From: Hepsetus odoe
Lineage: Eukaryota; Chordata; Actinopteri; Characiformes; Hepsetidae
NCBI GenBank assembly: GCA_017165825.1
Contig: CM029372.1
Span: forward strand, 24,219,066-24,283,065
Direction of reading: 5' to 3'
DNA: 64,000 nucleotides
The stretch's first letter is position 1. Each line of letters opens with the position of its first letter. The notes under the pieces are model-generated. The model was not told the DNA's origin, did not search any database, and saw only the letters and a program-made list of their open reading frames with translations. The position numbers and the translations under genes were made by a program. Below, piece by piece: positions 50,460 through 61,847 of this stretch.

Positions 50460-51890
50460 CAATCAATGTATAGCAGTATTAAAGACCTCTCTCTAGGTTC
50501 TTTCTCTCGTATGTACTGGTGTGTATGTGATCAGCTGGGGCTGCCCTACAGAGAGGAGGTGCAATGGGTATGTACAGCTTTCTGTCTCTCTTTCTTTCTC
50601 TTTCTCTCTTTTTCTCCACTTTTTCCTCACCTCTCCGCCTCCTCTGTTTCAGGATGTGGACACCATTTATCTGACCAGGACACAAGGAGCTCAACCTACA
50701 GGACTTTATCCACCTGGAGAGCAGGTATCACTCAGCAGTGCACATAGCGTCCCATCTAGCTGACACAAATTGAAAGTGCCTCCTTCATAATAAATAAAAT
50801 AATAAATAAAATAATAAATAAAATAAAAACAAAAAAAAACATTTGTCCTTTGTCTTTAACCCTTCCAAACCCACCAGCAGTGAACACGCACACCTGGGGC
50901 AATGGGCTGCATCACAGGGCACAGTTGTTGGGTTAAGTGTCGTGTAAACAGCCGTGGGAAAGCGTTCTTCACCTCCTCCTCACTTCCTCCCGGTCCAGGA
51001 GATTGAACCTGAAACCCTTCGTTTTAAAACACTTTCCCGAATCCTTAAGCCTCGCTGGCCCAAAATAATGCTTTCAGTGGCTGTGAACTCAAAACCTCTC
51101 AAATCCTTCAGGCTTTTATTTAAGGAATCTGACTGTAAGCTTTTAAAAGCTTTTAGAAAACTATTTGTCAGTTATTTAAAACCTGCTTTTCAAAGGAGTA
51201 CACTCAACGATCAGCGGAGTTGTGTTAGCTTCACAAAGGCCTAAAAAAAGCTGGTAGTGTGTCCGTCTCATAATCTGGAGGTCATGAGTTCGAGCCTCAC
51301 ACGGGGCAGTTGTTAGTTTTTGGGCCAGTGGTGGCCTACTCTTTAGAGATCGGAGGATCGTAAGGTCATGGGTTCAAATCCCAGACCAGTAGGATTGCTC
51401 TGAGGTACCCTTGAGCAAGGTACCATTCCCTTCACTGCTCCCGGGTGCTTTAAATAGCTGCCCCCTGTTTCAGTGTATATGTGTGAAAAGAAGGGGTTGA
51501 ATTTTGTTGTGTCTCTGTGTGCTGTGGGTCACAATAACCAGATAGTCACTTTCACTTTTCCAAAGCTTTGCATTAATTTCTATTTGTTTCTTATTGGATG
51601 TCCTTCTATAATGTTCCCTGTTTGGAGCAACAACATCTACATCTTTCTACTGCTAATCCACCAGACTTTGCAGTGTTTTACAGAGTGTGGTGTATCCTAC
51701 CTGTTGAAGATGATGATGATGATGATGATGATGTGTGTTTATTCTCACTGGGGATCTACCCAGCAGTCGTGGCTGTGCTGGAGTTCAACCAGTGGTTCAC
51801 CAAACTCTCCTTAAAGGATTATAAACTGGTACATCTCACCTTTCTCTCTGCCTGCCTCAGTCTGAATGCTTTTATAGTGTTTGCATTGAT

Positions 51891-51941
<51 letters not shown>

Positions 51942-52154
51942 ATTATTGTGTGGCTGTGTGTGTGTGTGTGTGTGTGTGTGTTTAGCCAACAGATTTATGT
52001 GACCAAATCTTGAGGGTAGTGGCTCGTTCTAGCAAGCTAGAAGAACTGGTTCTGGAAAACACAGGACTCAAGCGTAGCTAATACACATACACTCTCACAC
52101 ACACTCACTGCCATTTGGATAAACTATTTTTGCATATTTGTCAAAATTATTTAT

Positions 52155-52218
<64 letters not shown>

Positions 52219-52371
52219 TGTGTGTGTGTGTGTGTGTGTCTGTGTGTGTCTGTGTGTGTTTGTCTATTTCTTAGTGATTTTGCACAGAAGTTGGCCAGCG
52301 CTCTGAGCCAGAACCCACACTCAGCTCTGCACACACTCAACCTGGCCAACAACTCCTTAGAGGATAAAGGT

Positions 52372-52411
<40 letters not shown>

Positions 52412-55400
52412 CTGGGCACCTACATGTATCTTTGAATTTAATAGTAATCATGATGATGAACATTTCACTGGTGGTGATTGTAGTGGCGATGATTATGCTG
52501 GCGGTGATTATGATGGTGGTGATTATAGTGGTGATGATTATGCTGGCGGTGATTATGATGGTGGTGATTATAGTGGTGATGATTATGCTGGCGGTGATTA
52601 TGATGGTGGTGATTATAGTGGTGATGATTATGCTGGCGGTGATTATGATGGTGGTGATTATAGTGGTGATGATTATGCTGGCGGTGATTACGATGTTGGT
52701 GATTATAGTGTGATGATGTGCTGGCGGTGATGCGATGTTGGTGATTATTTGGTGATGATTAACATGGCGGTGATTCTGATGGTGGTGATTGTAGTGGCGA
52801 TGATGCGATGAGTGGTGATTGTAGTGGGATGATTATGCTGGCGGTGATTACGATGGTGGTGATTATAGTGGTGATGATTATGCTGGCGGTGATTACGATG
52901 GTGGTGATTATAGTGGTCATGATTATGCTGGCGGTGATTACGATGGTGGTGATCATGATGATGAAGATTATGCTGGCGGTGATTGATGGTGATGATGTTG
53001 TGAATTTGATGGACGTGATTGTTTGGGATGATGCTGGAATCGATTGTGCTGATGGTGATGTTGACGGGGATGATTATGATGCCAGTGGTTTATGATGACG
53101 GTTACTATGATGGTGGTCATTGTGATGATGATAGTGGTGATTATGACGCTTGTGATGATAGTGGTGATTATGATGCTGGTAATGATCCTGTCTGTAGGTT
53201 ATGATGGTGATGATCACAGCAGGTAAGTGATTATATTGCCGGTGACATGACGGTTGTGACGATGATTACAGTTTTTTCTCTGATGATGATGATGATGATG
53301 ACAAAGTGTGTTTCGCAGGTGTCGCATCCTTGAGCTCTTCACTTGGAAAACTTCCATCTGGCCTGAAACATTTAAACCTTTCTAAAAACTCCCTCTCAAC
53401 TAAAGGTGAATATAACACACACGCAAATGGACACACACACGGACACACGCTGATACTGCTCTACAGTTTTTGTCGTAGAGATGTTAATGATGTCCAGGAT
53501 AAAATGTCCATATCGCGTCGGGATTGGCTCTGGCACTCGCAGCAAGCCTCGGTTAACTGGCTCATGAAGCGAATGAAAGGACTAATCTGTGTTTCAGGTG
53601 TGAATATTCTGGCTCAGTCTCTGTGTTCCAACACCTCCATTTCCAGCACACTCATATACTTGGACTTGTCAGGGAACACACTAAGGGGAGATGACCTGCC
53701 AGTACGTACACACACACACACACACACACTCTGTCTCCACCGTTGAGTGCATTCTGAAGCAGTGTGTCCTCCTTTCTGTAGAATCTCTGGAATTTCCTGG
53801 CTCAGCCGAACAGCCTGCAGACTCTGGACCTGTCCAACTCCGACTGCTCCCTCGACCTGGTCAGCGCCGCCACATTTCTCACAGCTCATCACTTTAGAAA
53901 GTGGTTTCATTTAACACCTAGTACCTGCTCACGAGTGATCCATGCCCTCATTAATCTGACTGGATATCTAATATCAGGCTGTGTAGTATTTATCTCTTCG
54001 TGGTATCCGATTTCTGCGTAATGATAAGACACGGTGATGTAGCTGCTCCTTCCACGGAAACAGGCTGTTTACATCAGAAATCACAAGACGTTAAAGAGCG
54101 GTGTGTGTGTTTTCATTTCAGGTGTGTTCCTCTTTATTGCGAGGGTCTCTAAAGCATCTTTCTGTTCTCAACATGTCCAAAAGTGCTTTCAGTCTCAAGT
54201 AAGAAATACATTTTATTATATTATTTTTATTTTATCGTTCTTATTCCTGTTGTATATTTTTGTATATATGCATGTAAAGATTATATATGTCCGATCTGTT
54301 TTTGTACACTTTGGAAAATGGGAGTGTAGGATTTGGCTTGATCTCTGTGCATTAGTTATAAAAAAAAGATGTTTTTAAAGAGGATTGACCTGCTAATGTG
54401 GGTTTAAGCATTAGTGAAACGTAACTGCACAATTAACACACAAACCTCAACGAAGGAAATGAGAAGAGCAAGAGACTGATACAGCATTTCACTCGTTTGC
54501 GTTTTTGTCTCTTTTGCTCCTCCTGCAGGAAGGGGAAGGAGTTGCCGTCTTCTTTTAAGCAGTTCTTCAACAGCTCTCAGGCCCTCAACACCATCGTTCT
54601 CTCTGGCACCAAGCTTCCCCTAGAAGCCCTCAAGTGGGTTGCATCTGAGATAACTGACATTTAGGGACAGATTAGGGTTTAAATGGGTTTAAATAAACCG
54701 TCAAGTAATCAAGTTACACTGCAGCGGTGGCCTAGTGTTTTGGGACAAGGACCCAGAAGGTCATAGGTTCCATTCCTGGACCAGTGGTTTGGTCCAAGGA
54801 ACCCTCATGCAAGGTACCATCCCTAAAACTGCTCCCTGGGCGCTGGAAACAGCTGCACACTGCTGCACATTCGTGTTTTAAATGCAGATGTTGCATCTCG
54901 TTCACTGTTTGCTGACAATGACAACGACAACTAGTCACTTTCACTTTAAGTTGTTTTTTTTTGTTGTCAGCCATTCACAGGATATGTTGAAATGAAACAA
55001 TGTTGCTATGGGAACAGCACGTAAAAACAAGTCGGTCTAGCAATTCCTGGTTTCCACCCTGGTTCCTAGCACCCTAGTGTTTAGGCCCCAGGATATGAAG
55101 GTCATGGGTTCGAATCCCAGATCAGTAGGTTGCACTGTGTTGCCCATGAGGAAGGTACAGTCCCCATCACTGCTCCCCAGGTGCTGGATATGGCTGCTCA
55201 CTGCATTGTGTTTTTGGGTTAAAATCAGAGGGTGCGTTTCATTGTGGTTCACTGTGTGCTGCACTGTGTTTCGTAATGTCAAGTGGTCACTTTCACTTTG
55301 AAAAAGCAAACATGACATTAAACTACAGGCAGGACAACATACAGTGCAAAAGTCTCAACGTAGTGTTGTGCTGTATTGGGTGCAGTCTTATTGTGAGGGT

Positions 55401-56228
55401 CATGACAAACTATTAAGCAGAAAGTAGTTCAAGTGCAAGGTTAAAAAGAAATTGAGTTAAAGTAACAAAAAATAAATAATAATATGGAGACTATGTTTAA
55501 ATACCCAGTGAGCAGTGATGGGGACGGTACCTTGCTCAAGGGAACCTCAGGGTAATATGCTTGTCAGGAACCCACAATCTTCCGATTACAGGAATTATTG
55601 TGTATGGGTGAGTGTGCATGCTCCTGGCAGAGGTGGGAAATAAAAAGTAGAAATCCATTTTTATTAAGTTTTAGGTATCTCTATTTGTGCACCTTTGCAA
55701 CATCAGTTCCTGCCTAAATGGACAGAAGCACAAATAAGGACAGAAAAGAAAAAAAGGTTTCTCTTACACTTCTGCACATTCTCATTTCTGACCTGCATTA
55801 TTCAGAGGCAGCGGTGGCCTAGTGTTTAGGGACTAAGCCCCAGGGTCGGAAATTCATGGGTTTGAACCCCAGACCAGTAGGTTGCTCTGAGGTTCCCTTG
55901 AGCAAGGTACCGTCCCCGTCACTGCTCCCGGGATGCTTTAAATATCAACACACAGACTTCTGCACGGTCTGTGTGTTGCATTTTGTCTTTCACAAAGGCA
56001 AATAGTCACGTTCACAAAAGCAATAATAGCAAATTATTTTAAATATATTTATTTCTAAAATACGTTTAATTCTTTATTCAAATGTATTAATTTTAGATTA
56101 ACTTAATGTATTTTAAATTCAGCAACTATTAAGACACTGCCTAATATTTTAATATTGCCTAATATAAAGTTTCTTTTGCGTTAGTGCAACATTATTGCTA
56201 TTACGATTGTAACACTATGTAAATATGT

Positions 56229-56262
<34 letters not shown>

Positions 56263-59200
56263 AAGAGCTGTCTTGCTGGGTCTGGCTAGCAACCCCAACC
56301 TGAAGGATATCTCTTTGGACCTGAGCAGCTGTGAGGTAAAGACACATTTAAAGAAACAGTGGAGTTTCTTTAAACGCCTCTCAGAGACATTCATAGAGGA
56401 AGTTACTGCAACCGCACATTTTCTCACGTGCCTGCAGAGGAAGTTATTGACGCTGCGAAATATGTGTTTTGAAACAGCAGAAACCCCCAGTGTGTGGTTA
56501 CCAGTGCAGAGTTCATGTTAGTCAGTGCTGGGAAGATTTAGGCTTTAGGCTCAAGTTTAAGGTTTGAAATTACCGCTGGACCTCCTTCTCTTATTACAGC
56601 ACTGAAGAGTGGACAGTGTTCACGTTTCCTAATGAACCAGTCGTGTTCTAAACAGAAAACGTGCAGGAAAAAGCTGTACTGCATTTATATATTTTCCTAA
56701 AACTTGTGTTTAGTAATTTATTATTTTAAGTGAATTGAGAATCTGTACAAAAAGCACTCTTAACAGTAGGTTGCCCTGAGGTTCCCTTCAGCAAGGTACT
56801 GTCCCCGTCACTGCTCCCCGGGCGCTTCCATAGCTGGCCTCTGCTGCACGGTGTGTGTTTGTGCAGGGGTTAAATGCAGAGGTCTAATTTCGTTGTGGTT
56901 CACTGTGTGCTGTGTGTTCTCACAATGACGTGAGTGGTCACTTTCACTTTCACTTCCAAATCTAAACATACCTGTAATTAATGATTAATGCACTGTCTGA
57001 GTGTGTGTGTGTGTGTGTGTGTAGCTGCGATCTGCTGGATGTCAGATTCTGGAGGGCTGTATAGCGGAGATACCCAACATCTCCACCCTGGACATATCAG
57101 ACAACGGTTAGAACACACACACACGCGTACACACACACACACTTTGTTTTTGACTTCTTTATTATAAATATATTTATCTAAGTGTAGAGCGCTGCAGATG
57201 AGACGACATGCAGGTGATTTGTGTCATTGCAGGTCTGGACTCTGATCTGACCACTCTGCTAGTGTGGTTGGCCAAAAATCGCTCCATCAGGAATCTGTCT
57301 CTGGGCAAGAATTTCAGCAACATCAAATCCAAGTGAGGCTTAACTGTGTCAGCAGGGCAGCTATTAAAGAGCAAACTAGCTCCTTCACAACCTGCATTTT
57401 CCTGCTGTGGCCTCCGGGGGTCACTCCAGGGTCAGATTTGGATGCTGAAACAGAAGGCTGTGATTTATAACCTCTCTTAATCACTCCACTCCTTCACTCC
57501 TTTGGTTTCTTCAGCCGTAGCTCAAAGCAGAAACATAGATATATTAACACGAAGCACTGAAGGCATTTTTAGAAGTTTTATTAAATATTTCATTAATTAC
57601 AAAATGAAGAGAATTTTTACTGGAATTCTGCTTCAGGATTTGATCACCAAGGCGTTACATGTTAATCATTTCATTGTGGATGTTCTACGATTTCCTCGGT
57701 CTTTACAGTTTGTGTGTTTGTACGCAGGAATCTGGGACAGGTCCTGAGCAGCTTGGTCCAAATGATCCAGGAGGAAGAATCTGTGAGTTTGTTAATATAC
57801 TTTATATATATATATACTTACCTGGCAGGGGAGACACCATGATCAAGAAGGTAGTTCACCCAGGGTGAGGCTCGGCCATTGCACGCCGGCTGTGCTGACC
57901 TTTGCGAATTCCCCAAATGTGGGAATCTCGACTGCATAATTTGTGGTAGTGGGGGACTGCGTTCGCGCTCTCCCCTGATAGGGGCAGCGGTGGCCTAGTG
58001 GTTAGGGCGTTAGCCGCATGATCGGAGGATCGAGGGTTCCCTTCCCAGTAGGTTGCCCTGAGGTACCCTTGAGCAAGGTACCGTCCCCATCACTGCTCCC
58101 TGGGCGCTTTCAATAGCTGCCCACTGCTGCACGGGTTTGAGTGTGCATGGGTTAAATGCAGAGGTCCAATTTCGTTGTGGTTCATGTGTGCTGTGCCGTG
58201 ACCTCGCAATGACAAGGGTTGTCACTTTCACTTTTTTCACTTTTTTTACTTTCATATATATATATATACAGATGGATTATATATATAATCTGCTGCACAT
58301 CTTTCCCAGCTCTTTCTCTCTGTCTAGCCAATCACTCCTGTCTACTTTCTTCATCTCTCTGACCCTCCCACTTCTTCTTCACTTTCACTCTTCTTCTGTA
58401 TACACTGCTGGACTTCTCGGTTCCACCACCAGGTTTCCTTGTCTTCCTTCTTCCTTCCAGATGTCACACCGAGTGTCACACTAAGTTCTAGCCATCTACC
58501 TTATCACTCCTGCAGTAGTTTCCCAGCAGTCCGGTAGCTCTTCAACACCTCCCAGTGCCCGTGTTAACTCCTGCCTGCTTCCACCACCGATCCTCATTCT
58601 GCCCTCACTCTCCTCATTCCGACTCTGCCCTCAGTCTCTCATCTCCTTCAGACTGACCCTCCTGTAAAGGATATAATCCATCTATGTTCAAGATCCTCCA
58701 ATCTTGGTGTGTGTATTCTTTTTTTATTGTCTGCATATTTCATTTGGCCAAAGTTTTACACCGGATGTCCTTCCTGACATAACCCTCTCCGTTTATCCGG
58801 GCTTGGGACCGGCATGGAGAAATACACTGGCTTGTGCATCCCTAGTGGCTGGGTTCACCTGTAAACCAGCTATTTTAACTAAATACCTACAGACGGTCAT
58901 TAAAACCATCAGTTTTTGCCAAATGCGTCAACGTTTGAGGAACTACAGTGTGGAAGGCATGGACACTTTGACGCTGGAAGGTGGTCTCTGGTTGAAGAGG
59001 TTTTTTTAAAGAAACCAAATTTAAGGAACCTTAGTACAGTGGAGAAGATCCTTAAACTTGGTTTTGATGGAACCAAAAGGGTCTTCTAGGACTCTACCCC
59101 TCCACTTTAAGGACTAAGCCTAGCGCAGCAAGATTTAGTGTTTTTTTCTCTACGCACTTCATGCAGGATGATAGGCCAAAAAAAAAAAATAGTCTCTTTT

Positions 59201-59594
59201 ATATCTAATATCCAAACAGGAAAAATACATCTTTGGTAACTGTGTGAAATCTTTCTGTTTCTGGCTGGACTCAGATTATAGTGTTGTTTTAGATATTAGC
59301 CTTTAATAAGGGTCAAATATGAAAAAGAGATATTTGTAGCTGAGTTGAAAGGCAGTGTGCTGAATGGGTGTGTGTGTATGTGTGTGTGTGTGTTGTTTGG
59401 GTGTGTTGTTTAGCCCCTGACCTCTCTCTCGCTGGCTGACTCGAAGCTGAAGGCGGATCTGTCCATAGTGCTGAACGCTGTCGGAGGAAACAGCTCTCTG
59501 ACTCGCCTCGACATCAGCGGAAACTCCATGGGTGATATGGGGGCCAAGATGCTGGCTAAAGCCCTGCAGATCAACACTAAACTCAGGTCAGAGC

Positions 59595-59633
<39 letters not shown>

Positions 59634-59747
59634 CTGGGAATAAAAACATATTGTCTTTAAAATACTATTATTTTTCACTTTCTTTTTAAATTAACTTTTC
59701 GTGGTCTCTACTTTCTCTCTCCTCTCTCTGTCTCTCTCTCTCTCTCT

Positions 59748-59794
<47 letters not shown>

Positions 59795-59800
59795 CCCTCT

Positions 59801-59848
<48 letters not shown>

Positions 59849-59951
59849 CTCTCAGGTTCTGTCTCTCTCTCTGTGTCTCTCTCTCTCTCTCCTCTCTGTG
59901 TCTTCTCTGTCTCCTCTGTCTCTCTCCTCTCTTCTTTCTCTGTCTGTCTTG

Positions 59952-60022
<71 letters not shown>

Positions 60023-60166
60023 CCTCTCTCTCTCTCTCTGTCTCTTTCTGTTTCAGGACTGTAATATGGGACAGGAATAACGTGAGTGCTCAGGGTTTGC
60101 AGGATGCGTCAGCTGCTTTGGAGAAGTGAGTCACTTTGTGTGTACCTATGATTATGCATCGCAAAG

Positions 60167-60206
<40 letters not shown>

Positions 60207-60536
60207 TGTGAGGTGTACAGTGTTCACATTGTGGTTTTATGTCCTGCAGGAACTACACTATCCGCTTCATGCCGATGCCCATCATGGATGCTGCTCTGGC
60301 CCTCAAGTCCAGCCCAGAGAAAACTGAGGACGCCCTCATGAAGGTCAGATGGAGAAATGGTGCATCTGCGTTGCACAGGAAGTCACACAGACACTGAGCT
60401 GGACACTGAGGTCTGATGTGTGTTTGTCCAGATGGAGCACTACCTGTTGAGGAACCACGAGACAGAAGATACCTGGCAAGAGCAGGCCTACAGGCTACAG
60501 CAGGGCATTGTCACATCCACCACGCAACAGGTTCTA

Positions 60537-60576
<40 letters not shown>

Positions 60577-61546
60577 CTAAGAGCATACAAGGTAAACAGA
60601 TCTCTTCTGTTCAAATGAACACATGAAACAACTCGTCACTTTTGGGCCAATACTTCTTATCATCATGATAAATTATAACACAATGATTTATTTATTTTAT
60701 TTATTTTATTTATTTTTATATTATACTGTCTTGATATCGTATAAATGTCTAGAATGCTGACCCAGCTGCAGGTTTAATCCCAAAAAGGTTTTTTTTTTCT
60801 ATTAAGTGCAGCATAAGATGTGAAATAATAACTTAAAATAATCTACAAATATAGTTTTTGATCGTTATTTGTCTAAAATGTAGGGTTTTTGTTCATTAAA
60901 ATAAATAATACAATAACAATCAGATACTGTCAAATGGATTTTAGTGTGAAAATGCCTTACGGTATTGCAGTATTACAGTTTCACCTCTGAATCTGAGGTG
61001 GTTTATTGTTTTACTTTTTTTAACCCAAAGCTTTAGCAGGTTGATCTTGGTCAATGTATTACACATAATTTAATCAGTGATAAATATGTAAAGTTTTAAA
61101 TTCACACTTGCCTCGTATGTTTTTGATAGAATATTTCAAATCTTAAGATTATCTTGTTAAACATTCAAAAAAATGCAGAACCAGCATCACCAAAGATCTG
61201 GCCCTTAGATATACATCAGGGTCCTTTTCTTTTATAATTTCTTGTATTATTCTTTTTTTCCTCTCTTTTTATGAAACATGCTTATTGTATTAATTCTTTT
61301 TAAAGTTCTCTTTTATCTGTCGTTTCATGTTTTGCACTTTGAGCTGCGTTCTTCTATAAACCGCTATTATTATCTCAGCTGACTGCTGGTGTGTGTGTGT
61401 GTGTGTGTGTAGATGATTGACAGGTTATGTGTAAAGGTGCAGGACCATCTGAACTCTCTTCGCTTTAATGAGAGAGAAATTGTCCAGGAGGACATGAAAG
61501 CAGCGGAGAGACTCCTGCAAGATGCTCGCTGCTCAAAAAGAGTGAG

Positions 61547-61598
<52 letters not shown>

Positions 61599-61813
61599 GG
61601 TGCAGTGGTGTCCTAGTGGTTAGGACTAGGCCCCAGGATCAGAAGGTCATGAGTTAGAATCCCAGATCAGGAGGGTACCCTTGAGCAAGGTACCATCCCC
61701 ATCACTGCCCCCGGGCGCTTTCAACAGCTGCCCCCTGCTGCACGGTGTGAGAGTGAATTTCGCTCTGGCTCACTGTCTGCTGTGATGTGTTTCACAATGA
61801 CAAGAATAGTCAC

Positions 61814-61847
<34 letters not shown>

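Noticed and set aside
50653..50724. Exon 8 read straight through as 24 codons in one frame
   Set aside because: The second half (RTQGAQPTGLYPPGEQ) lacks family similarity, while another frame gives the conserved KELNLQDFIHLES.
52138..52713. 191-codon ORF with Val/Ile/Met-rich sequence
   Set aside because: It joins a (TG)n tract, exon 11 in a wrong frame and the 45-bp repeat.
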